Origin: Candidatus Geoarchaeota archaeon
GTDB taxonomy: Archaea; Thermoproteota; Thermoprotei; Gearchaeales; WAQG01
DNA length: 5,066 nucleotides
Reading direction: 5' to 3'
Assembly: GCA_015520395.1 (NCBI GenBank)
Contig: WAQG01000123.1
Span: 1 to 5,066 of the forward strand
The position numbers and the translations under genes are program-made. Shown here piece after piece: positions 1-5,066 of the stretch. Numbering within the stretch: position 1 is the first letter of the stretch; every line of letters starts with the position of its first letter. Below the pieces are notes generated by a model that was given only the letters and a program-made list of their open reading frames with translations, was not told the DNA's origin and did no database searches.

Positions 1-1
1 G

Positions 2-85
2 CCAACAATACTGATCAGCCCGGTAACCGTGTACTCTCTGGGGATCTTATGCTACAGGTGGAACCTTAAGCGCATGTTGACGTGA
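2..85 (+). CDS. Possible C-terminal end of an upstream membrane protein (partial)
   Basis: The frame starting at base 2 is open to a TGA at 83-85 and encodes about 27 residues. It begins with a hydrophobic run (PTILISPVTVYSLGILCY) and ends in a basic tail (RWNLKRMLT). This resembles the last transmembrane helix and cytoplasmic tail of an integral membrane protein. The family cannot be identified from so short a piece. A second frame is open from base 1 to a TAA at 67-69 but is polar and less gene-like. All three minus-strand frames are interrupted here. The TGA overlaps a GTG at 82 (GTGA), which could couple it to the following gene if that gene used the early start. The call is tentative because the stretch is short and the left edge cuts it. 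Confidence 0.35.
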   Translation, partial: PTILISPVTVYSLGILCYRWNLKRMLT

Positions 86-110
86 GGGGCTCTCCAAAAC
101 TAGGCGATGC

Positions 111-124
111 GAAAAATTTATTTT
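111..124 (+). promoter_or_regulatory. BRE/TATA-box promoter for the metF-like gene
   Basis: The sequence GAAAAATTTATTTT has a purine-rich BRE-like stretch followed by TTTATTTT, the form of an archaeal TFB/TBP promoter. The TATA centre is about 30 bases before ATG 151. That is the distance expected for a transcript beginning at or within a few bases of the start codon (leaderless). It stands out as strongly AT-rich against GC-richer surroundings. If real, it lies inside the longer reading frame that begins at GTG 82 and argues against that start. Confidence 0.5.
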
Positions 125-150
125 CGTCTAGGCTTCGAAACTATAGCTTG

Positions 151-903
151 ATGTTTGTAAGTCTTGAAGTCACGCCGCCTAAGAGAAGGGTTGAGAAGCT
201 GTTCGGAATCCTTAGCGAGATTAATGGTTACGTTGACGCCGTGAACATCACGGACACGCCTCTTGGGAGGCCTAGGACACCGAGCTTCACCTTCGCATAC
301 ATTATAAAGAGGTTTTTGAAGCTGGAGCCGATAGTACACCTGAAAACCATTAATATGAATAGGGTTGCCCTTAAGAGCATCGTGTACGGCTGTGTCAATA
401 TTGGAGTCCAAATGTTTCTTATAATGAGGGGGGATCCACCGGTTGAGGGAACCCATGTCTCAGACACCTCACCGGAGATGCTGGTGAGTTGGATTAAGGA
501 GGAGCTACCTGAGGCGAAGGCTGGTTTGACTGCGGGGTGGCCTACGAGCATTGAGAGGCTGGTTTCCAAGCTTAAGGCTAAGCCAGACTACCTGTTTACT
601 CAGGTCTTTTTCACGAGGAGGGATGCTGAAAGGTTCATTGGCGTATTTAAGGAGGCTTCAAGGGAGGCCGGATGGAGACCTCCGGTGTACTATACACATA
701 TAGTTCTTGTTCCTGGAAACTGGAAGACCGTGAAGGCCGTGGCCGAGCTTTCCGGGATAGAGTTGCCTGAGCTCAGGATGGGTTTGGAGAGAAGTCTCGA
801 GTTTGTGGAAGACCTGAGCAGCATCTTTGATGGAGTCATGGTTTCCTCACCAGGCGACTACAAGGCGGCAGTTAAGCTAGTTAAAGCCCTGTCTAAGCGA
901 TGA
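151..903 (+). CDS. metF: Methylenetetrahydrofolate reductase family protein (MetF-like)
   Basis: The product is a 250-residue soluble TIM-barrel flavoprotein of the MTHFR family. It would reduce a methylene-tetrahydropterin to the methyl form that feeds methionine synthesis. Visible family marks, numbered from ATG 151, are: the catalytic-type Glu6 in VSLEVTPPK; TDTPLGRPR at 34-42; the FAD-contacting RGDPP at 93-97 with Asp95; and FTQVFF at 149-154 with Gln151, matching the substrate-contacting Gln of E. coli MetF. The usual HLTC-type motif reads HLKT at 63-66. The protein is short for the family (about 290 residues). ATG 151 is chosen because a TATA-like box at 111-124 sits at leaderless distance. 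GTG 82 in the same frame would give 273 residues, adding an N-terminal helix-like segment, and overlaps a possible upstream stop. The family call is firm. The pterin (folate or methanopterin type) and the electron donor cannot be read from sequence. It is followed by two MetE-like genes, which supports a role as methyl supplier. Confidence 0.85.
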   Translation: MFVSLEVTPPKRRVEKLFGILSEINGYVDAVNITDTPLGRPRTPSFTFAYIIKRFLKLEPIVHLKTINMNRVALKSIVYGCVNIGVQMFLIMRGDPPVEGTHVSDTSPEMLVSWIKEELPEAKAGLTAGWPTSIERLVSKLKAKPDYLFTQVFFTRRDAERFIGVFKEASREAGWRPPVYYTHIVLVPGNWKTVKAVAELSGIELPELRMGLERSLEFVEDLSSIFDGVMVSSPGDYKAAVKLVKALSKR

Positions 904-971
904 TTAGGATCTTGACGATTCTTACATACCTTGCCTAAGGTGCATGTTTATCGTTGCTGGAAGAAGTTTCA

Positions 972-990
972 TTTAAGTTATGCTTATATG
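972..990 (+). promoter_or_regulatory. Candidate TATA-box region for the MetE-like pair
   Basis: An AT-rich stretch contains TTTAAGTTAT (972-981) and CTTATATG (983-990). The second is centred about 32 bases before ATG 1018, the spacing expected for a leaderless archaeal transcript. It lies in the gap after the metF-like stop at 903, so the MetE-like pair may have its own promoter in addition to read-through. No single box is as clean as the one at 111-124, and which of the two elements would act is uncertain. Confidence 0.35.
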
Positions 991-1017
991 TGTGGTGTTT
1001 TGGAAAAGCAATTTAGT

Positions 1018-1983
1018 ATGCGGATTGAAGCTGCCCTTGTAGGCGGGTTGCCGAGGCCCTACAGAATTGGGAGGCTGATGTCTAAGTATAGGGATGGCAA
1101 GGTCGATGAAGAGACATATATGAGCCGGCTGAGAAAGGAGCTTGTGAAAGCGCTTAGAAGGGTTGAGCGGTACGGCGTCACCATAGTTGTTAACTCGATG
1201 TTTCTCTGGGACGACCTGTTCCAGCCGTTTGCTGAGGCTTTTGAAGGTGTTGAAAGGGGCGGTCTCTACAGGTTTCTCGACAACAACTTTTACTATAGGG
1301 TTCCCATAATTAAGGGCCCCATCAGGCACAGGCCAGCCTCCCTAAGCCACTTCAAGCTCGTTAAGGGGCTTGTGGAGGAAGCCGGCCTAAACCTCTCCAT
1401 CAAAGCCGTGATCCCAGGGCCATACACCTTTACCCTCATGTCCGAAAACAGGTTTTACAACTCGGCCAGGGAGCTCGCATTAGAGCTCGCGGAAGCCCTC
1501 GGGAAGGAGGCCAGGCTCCTGGGCGAAGCTGGCGCGGAATTCGTTGAGGTTCATGAACCCCTCCTAACCCTCCAGGGCGTCCAGGTAGACCTGTTTAAGC
1601 ATGCCTATGAGAGGTTGTCATCAAAGGTTTCGGCGGGTCTCTGGCTTCAAACATACTTTGGCCCTTTGGAGCATGTATTGGAGGAGTTGGAAGGGCTAAG
1701 GATCGATGTGCTTGGGGTGGATGCTGTGGAGGCTCCGAAGCAGCTTGAGGGGATCCTCGGGTTCGATGCTGGGTGGGGTTTGGCGATTGGCGCCGTGGAC
1801 TCTAGAAATACTAGGGTTGAGAGGGTGGGTGAGCTTAGGAGGCTCGTACAGATGGCTGCGGAAAGGTTCGACCGGGTTTTCCTGACGCCCAACTCTATGA
1901 TGGACTTTATACCTGTTCAGGTGGCCTTCAGGAAGCTTAGGGTTTTGGGTATGGCGGTCAGGGGGGTTGTGGGCGGTGGATGA
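1018..1983 (+). CDS. MetE N-terminal-domain-like protein lacking the zinc site
   Basis: This is a 321-residue stand-alone barrel of the cobalamin-independent methionine synthase superfamily. Numbered from ATG 1018, it shows VGGLPRP at 8-14 (where the catalytic protein has IGSYPRP), GPYTFT at 134-139, VHEP at 178-181 (where catalytic members have DEP) and AVDSRNTRVE at 259-268. These align in order with the next gene. The zinc ligands are gone: the His-x-Cys place reads LQTYFG (210-215) and the NPDC place reads TPNS (290-293). The homocysteine-binding Glu motif SDGE is also missing. It therefore cannot carry out the reaction alone by the known mechanism. It probably plays the part of the MetE N-terminal barrel, as a partner or methyl-carrier-binding subunit for the next gene (inferred). 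The frame extends back to TTG 931, but those 29 residues are unlike the family, AT-rich, and cover promoter-like boxes, so ATG 1018 is preferred. The end overlaps the next gene. Confidence 0.8.
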   Translation: MRIEAALVGGLPRPYRIGRLMSKYRDGKVDEETYMSRLRKELVKALRRVERYGVTIVVNSMFLWDDLFQPFAEAFEGVERGGLYRFLDNNFYYRVPIIKGPIRHRPASLSHFKLVKGLVEEAGLNLSIKAVIPGPYTFTLMSENRFYNSARELALELAEALGKEARLLGEAGAEFVEVHEPLLTLQGVQVDLFKHAYERLSSKVSAGLWLQTYFGPLEHVLEELEGLRIDVLGVDAVEAPKQLEGILGFDAGWGLAIGAVDSRNTRVERVGELRRLVQMAAERFDRVFLTPNSMMDFIPVQVAFRKLRVLGMAVRGVVGGG

Positions 1984-2989
1984 GCTGAGGCTTCCCGTCC
2001 TCCCGACGACGGTCATAGGGAGCTACCCGAGGCCCAGATGGCTCAGGGAGATCATAAGGCTCTGGAGGGCCGGGCGGGTTAAGGAGAAGCATCTTAGGGA
2101 GGCCTTCGATGACGCGGTTGTGGCGGTGGTTAGGGATCAGGAGGAGGCGGGGGTGGACATACCGAGCGACGGCGAGCAGAGGAGGGATGAGATGGTTGAG
2201 TATTTTGCTGAGAGGATAGAGGGCTTCAGGTTCTATGGGCCCGTCAGGGTCTGGGGGAACGCTTACTACAGGAAGCCAGCGGTCGTCGGCCCACTGAAGT
2301 ATAAAGGGGCCATCGTCGTGGAGGAGTTCGATTTTCTCAGGCGGGTCTCCTACTCTCCGGTCGTCAAGGTCACGATTACGGGGCCCTACACGATTGCTGA
2401 TTGGAGCTTCAACGAGTACTACTCCTCAAAGGAGGAGCTGGCCTTCGAGCTTGCCAGGATCATAAATAGGGAGCTTAAGGCCCTAGAGGAGGCTGGCGCC
2501 TCCTACATCCAGATCGACGAGCCGGCCCTGCCAACCCACCCGGATGAGGTGGAGTGGGCGGTTATGGCCGTTAATGAGGCTCTTAGGGGCGTGAATGTTA
2601 AGCTTGGCATGCATATATGTTATGGCGACTACTGGAGGATAGCGCCCTACTTTGAGGAACTGAGGGTCTCGCAGTTTGCGCTGGAGTTTGCAAACAGGGG
2701 CTTTAAGGACTTAGGGATAGCCGAAGCCATACCTGAGGACAAGGAGCTCGGCTTTGGAGTAATCGATGTCCACAGCAGGAGGGTGGAGAGTGTGGAGGAG
2801 GTAGCCGCGGCACTCCGCAAGATCTTAAAGATACTTCCGCCACAGCGGATCTACGTTAATCCGGACTGCGGGCTAAAGCTCCTCCCCAGGAGGATAGCCA
2901 AGAGGAAGATGGAGGTTATGGTGAAGGCCACAAAAATTGTGAGGGGGGAGTTAAAGGGCGTTGAGGGGCCTGTGTTAAGGGTTCCTTAA
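1976..2989 (+). CDS. metE: Core methionine synthase (MetE C-terminal-type, zinc-dependent)
   Basis: This is a cytosolic methyltransferase that makes methionine from homocysteine using a zinc-activated thiolate. It corresponds to the catalytic C-terminal barrel of MetE alone (337 residues; full bacterial MetE is about 750). Numbering from the GTG at 1976, it has IGSYP at 14-18, SDGE with Glu67 and IDEPALP with Asp181-Glu182 for homocysteine binding. All four zinc ligands are present: His213 and Cys215 in HICYGDY, Glu237 in LEFANRG, and Cys298 in NPDCGLK. GPYT occurs at 136-139. A TTG at 1967 would add three residues, but the G-run at 1961-1966 gives ribosome-binding spacing only for GTG 1976. 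The start lies inside the previous gene (8-base overlap), indicating co-translation. Archaeal single-barrel synthases often use a donor other than methyl-folate triglutamate (the MesA/MesB/MesC families). Which one this is needs a tree. The neighbouring MetF-like gene favours a methyl-pterin donor. Confidence 0.9.
   Translation: MDELRLPVLPTTVIGSYPRPRWLREIIRLWRAGRVKEKHLREAFDDAVVAVVRDQEEAGVDIPSDGEQRRDEMVEYFAERIEGFRFYGPVRVWGNAYYRKPAVVGPLKYKGAIVVEEFDFLRRVSYSPVVKVTITGPYTIADWSFNEYYSSKEELAFELARIINRELKALEEAGASYIQIDEPALPTHPDEVEWAVMAVNEALRGVNVKLGMHICYGDYWRIAPYFEELRVSQFALEFANRGFKDLGIAEAIPEDKELGFGVIDVHSRRVESVEEVAAALRKILKILPPQRIYVNPDCGLKLLPRRIAKRKMEVMVKATKIVRGELKGVEGPVLRVP
2929..2941 (-). terminator. Possible terminator for the oxidoreductase operon
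   Basis: CACAAAAATTGTG is a perfect 5-base inverted repeat around three A residues. On the minus strand it supplies a T5 run about 45-57 bases past the beta-subunit stop. Archaeal RNA polymerase can stop at short T-runs, so this is a candidate site. It lies within the 3' end of the convergent methionine synthase gene, where the lysine codon run alone could produce it by chance. Confidence 0.2.
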
Positions 2990-3930
2990 ATTACGAACCT
3001 GTCCGCAAAGGCCCTCCTCAAATCGACCAGCGTCCGGCCCTCCGAGTCGGCGATCGGCTGGACAGCGGGAGGATGCTCGTAATAGTTTGGTATCCTGCCT
3101 CTTATCCTCTCCTCAAAGCTGGGCACATGCGGGTTAACGTAGAAGACGCCTATAGGTATCCTATCTTCCCACTCCAAAGACTTTACACATGCCTGGGATT
3201 TCTTACGTACCTCCTCCTCGGGATCAGGGCTTCTCACGACCGGATCCCAGCCCTCGATCTCTTCGAGCCTGTAGATCCTCGACTCGTACCACTCCCTAGT
3301 ATGTATATTGTCGTAGGTGACGCAGGGCTGCAGAACGTCTATGACGGCGGCCCCCTTATGTTTTATAGCCATCTTTATCAGCTCCTTCAGGTGCTTGACG
3401 TCGTAGGCATAGCCCCTCGCAATGAACGTGTATCCTGAGGCTAGGGCGAGCGAGATGGGGTTCACAGCATCCGTTATATTGGGCTTGGGGAGGGCCTTAG
3501 GCTTAAGCCCCAGCCTTAGGGTTGGTGAGGCCTGCCCTTTAGTTAGGCCGTAGACTGTGTTGTCGTGGATCACAACGGTTATGTCGACATTTCTTCTTCC
3601 AAGCGCAACAAAATGGCCTGCCCCTATTCCTAGGAGGTCGCCATCGCCCCCGTGAACGACGACCGTGAGGTCGGGATTAGCCAGCTTGATCCCGGTCGCA
3701 AAGGGGACAGGCCTTCCGTGAAGCGTGTGGACGCCTATGACCCTCGTGAACTGGGCTATCTTCCCCGAGCAGCCTATGCCTGAGACTAGCACTGTTCTCG
3801 AGGGATCTAACTTAAGCTCAGCAAATGCCATGTGGACGGCCGTCAGTATCCCAAAGTTGCCGCAGCCTGGACACCAGTCAACCCAAACGTCACTCTTATA
3901 TCTGGTCTTAACCTCAGCCCTACTCGCCAC
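2986..3930 (-). CDS. 2-oxoacid:ferredoxin oxidoreductase, beta subunit
   Basis: This 314-residue subunit carries thiamine pyrophosphate and a [4Fe-4S] cluster. With the alpha subunit it converts a 2-oxoacid plus CoA to acyl-CoA and CO2 while reducing ferredoxin. Cluster cysteines are visible at Cys20 and Cys23 (WCPGCGNFG), Cys54 (GIGCSGK) and Cys203 (QPCVTYD). The TPP/Mg motif is GDGD at 95-98 with Asp123-Asn124 further on, followed by VYGLTKGQ at 126-133. Lys57 and Leu129 match residues tied to substrate choice in the Sulfolobus enzyme. That enzyme accepts 2-oxoglutarate, pyruvate and 2-oxobutyrate, so broad specificity is likely here but not proven. Length is close to the Sulfolobus beta subunit. 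The GTG at 3930 is the only possible start: an in-frame TGA lies two codons upstream and no other start codon occurs before Cys20. The gene overlaps the end of the alpha gene by 11 bases, and its stop overlaps that of the convergent methionine synthase gene. Confidence 0.93.
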   Translation of the reverse strand: MASRAEVKTRYKSDVWVDWCPGCGNFGILTAVHMAFAELKLDPSRTVLVSGIGCSGKIAQFTRVIGVHTLHGRPVPFATGIKLANPDLTVVVHGGDGDLLGIGAGHFVALGRRNVDITVVIHDNTVYGLTKGQASPTLRLGLKPKALPKPNITDAVNPISLALASGYTFIARGYAYDVKHLKELIKMAIKHKGAAVIDVLQPCVTYDNIHTREWYESRIYRLEEIEGWDPVVRSPDPEEEVRKKSQACVKSLEWEDRIPIGVFYVNPHVPSFEERIRGRIPNYYEHPPAVQPIADSEGRTLVDLRRAFADRFVI

Positions 3931-5066
3931 GGGTCAACACCACCCTCTCAACACCCTCATTAACTATCCTGAGCGCAGCTTCGACAACCTCATCCTGAGT
4001 TATCGACCTGCCAGTCCACTTCAAAATCCTATGCTTTATGTAGAGGCCGGTCTTCTCCCTTATTAGGGAGGCCAGCTGCGCCTCAAAGTTGTTCTCAACA
4101 TCTACAACCAACCTGGCCCGGGAAAGCCTATTATGGACCAGGCTCGATGGGAAGGGTACCATAAACCTCACCTGGAGAAAGCCCGTAGAGTACCCCCTGT
4201 CCTCAAGCTCCTCCATGGCGTCAAGTATGGCGCCCTTCGGGGAGCCCCAACTCACGAACATTATTTCAGGCTCCTCGCTGCCGAAGAAATTGGCCTTCTC
4301 CTCGTCCGGGATCTCCCGATTTATAAGCTCCATCTTCCTGATTCGTTTCTCATACATCCTGGTTCTAATGAGCGGGTCCTCGGTTGTATGTCCATATTCA
4401 TCGTGTTCGTTCCCCTCAAGCCAGAAGACAGCACCGCTTCCAGGGAGGGCCATCGGCGACACGTGGTCCTCCGTAAACTTGTATCTCTTATAGTCGGGGG
4501 GAGCCCCCCTCTCGATCCTCTTACCCCTATCTATCAGTATATCCTCCCGGCCGGGTGGGATGACGTCCTGAAGGGTGTTCGCAATGGCCTTTTCTAGAAG
4601 GTGTATTACGGGCACTTGAAACCTCTCAGCATAGTTAAAGGCCTTGGCGGCGTCCAGAAGGGCCTCCTCGTGATCTCCGGAGGCTATAACTATTCTTGCA
4701 AACTCTCCATGGCCGGCGTGGAGGGCAAACCTTAGCTCGGACTGCCCACTTCTAGTTGGAAGCCCCGTGGCGGGGCCACCCCTCTGATAAAGGGTTATCA
4801 CTACTGGGACTTCTGCTATTCCAGCCCAGCTTAGACCTTCGACCATCAGAGCAAACCCGGGCCCGCTGGTCGCAGTCGATGACCGGGCTCCAGCTATCGC
4901 CGCCCCTATAGCCATCCCTATAGCCGCTATCTCGTCCTCGGTCTGCACGATCAGTACTCCTGCCTTCTCTAAAGTCTCGCTTTCGGTCTCGATAAGCTCG
5001 TGTGCCTCTATGTAGAAGCTTTCGTCGGCCGCTGGGGTTATGGGGTAGTAGGTCTGAACCCTAAGG
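3920..5066 (-). CDS. 2-oxoacid:ferredoxin oxidoreductase, alpha subunit (partial, 5' end outside window)
   Basis: This is the larger subunit of the ferredoxin-linked 2-oxoacid oxidoreductase. It holds the 2-oxoacid-binding side of the active site opposite the TPP of the beta subunit. About 381 residues are visible and the frame stays open through the right edge. The GTG at 4948 (VQTEDE) is therefore an internal valine codon, not the start. Visible features are QTYYPITPAADES at about 5018-5056, the YPITP substrate motif; TSGPGFALMVEGL near 4826-4867; and GGPATGLPTRSGQ near 4742-4780, whose Arg contacts the substrate carboxylate in the Sulfolobus enzyme. The C-terminal transketolase-like domain begins near EIMFVSWGSPKGAI (about 4220-4261) and contains LQVRFMVPFP. 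In Sulfolobus-type enzymes the gamma domain is fused upstream of YPITP, which fits the roughly 240 residues expected beyond the edge (inferred). It is the first of two overlapping genes; its promoter is outside the window. Confidence 0.93.
   Translation of the reverse strand, partial: LRVQTYYPITPAADESFYIEAHELIETESETLEKAGVLIVQTEDEIAAIGMAIGAAIAGARSSTATSGPGFALMVEGLSWAGIAEVPVVITLYQRGGPATGLPTRSGQSELRFALHAGHGEFARIVIASGDHEEALLDAAKAFNYAERFQVPVIHLLEKAIANTLQDVIPPGREDILIDRGKRIERGAPPDYKRYKFTEDHVSPMALPGSGAVFWLEGNEHDEYGHTTEDPLIRTRMYEKRIRKMELINREIPDEEKANFFGSEEPEIMFVSWGSPKGAILDAMEELEDRGYSTGFLQVRFMVPFPSSLVHNRLSRARLVVDVENNFEAQLASLIREKTGLYIKHRILKWTGRSITQDEVVEAALRIVNEGVERVVLTRGE
3938..3947 (-). promoter_or_regulatory. 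Ribosome binding site for the beta subunit
   Basis: Read on the minus strand, GAGGGTGGTG ends seven bases before the GTG start at 3930. Its GGTG portion can pair with the CACC of the archaeal 16S rRNA 3' end. It lies within the last codons of the alpha gene, as expected for an internal gene of an operon. It supports use of the GTG, which is the only available start. Confidence 0.4.

Noticed and set aside
118..569. Minus-strand open frames opposite the metF-like gene
   Set aside because: The plus-strand frame carries the MTHFR motifs. The antisense frames carry none and overlap each other in different frames.
3073..3438. Plus-strand open frame of 121 codons opposite the beta-subunit gene
   Set aside because: It is antisense to a gene with full cluster and TPP motifs. 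Its translation has no recognisable domain and reflects the complementary GC-rich codons.
3725..4066. Plus-strand open frame across the alpha/beta junction
   Set aside because: It is a shadow of the two overlapping minus-strand genes, with no family features of its own.
4089..4597. Two overlapping plus-strand open frames opposite the alpha-subunit gene
   Set aside because: They lie antisense to clearly conserved oxidoreductase sequence. The translations are low in complexity or unlike any family, and neither has a promoter or ribosome binding site.
3920..4948. Alpha subunit as a complete gene starting at GTG 4948
   Set aside because: The same frame continues upstream without a stop to the window edge and encodes the conserved YPITP motif, so the gene is cut by the edge.
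151..5066. A functional link in which ferredoxin reduced by the oxidoreductase feeds the MetF-like reductase
   Set aside because: The two groups are convergent and not co-transcribed, and no ferredoxin-interacting feature is visible in the MetF-like protein. Proximity alone is too weak.

Overview
The window looks archaeal, most likely from a thermophilic Thermoproteota-type (crenarchaeal) lineage. Four things suggest this. The oxidoreductase subunits carry the motifs of the Sulfolobus-type two-subunit 2-oxoacid:ferredoxin oxidoreductase. Methionine synthase is split into two separate genes. AT-rich BRE/TATA-like boxes sit about 30 bases before ATG codons, as in leaderless archaeal transcripts. 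GTG starts and AGG/AGA arginine codons are frequent. The exact genus cannot be read from the sequence.

The left part (about 150-2990, plus strand) is a methionine methyl-transfer cluster of three genes. The first encodes a methylenetetrahydrofolate reductase (MetF) family protein that would make the methyl donor. The second encodes a stand-alone MetE-like barrel that has lost all the zinc and homocysteine ligands. The third encodes a catalytic core methionine synthase with a complete His-x-Cys/Glu/Cys zinc site. The second and third genes overlap by a few bases and are probably translated together. Their proteins are visibly paralogous and would correspond to the two barrels of a normal MetE. 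Promoter-like boxes precede genes one and two. They argue that both genes start later than the longest possible reading frames.

The right part (2986-5066, minus strand) holds the beta subunit and most of the alpha subunit of a 2-oxoacid:ferredoxin oxidoreductase. The enzyme oxidatively decarboxylates 2-oxoacids to acyl-CoA and reduces ferredoxin. The two genes overlap by 11 bases in one operon, and the alpha gene runs off the right edge. The convergent methionine synthase and beta-subunit genes overlap through their stop codons, so there is no intergenic spacer between the two operons.

The first 85 bases may hold the end of an upstream membrane-protein gene. I see no RNA genes, mobile elements, CRISPR arrays or long repeats. 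No stretch longer than 300 bases lacks a gene.
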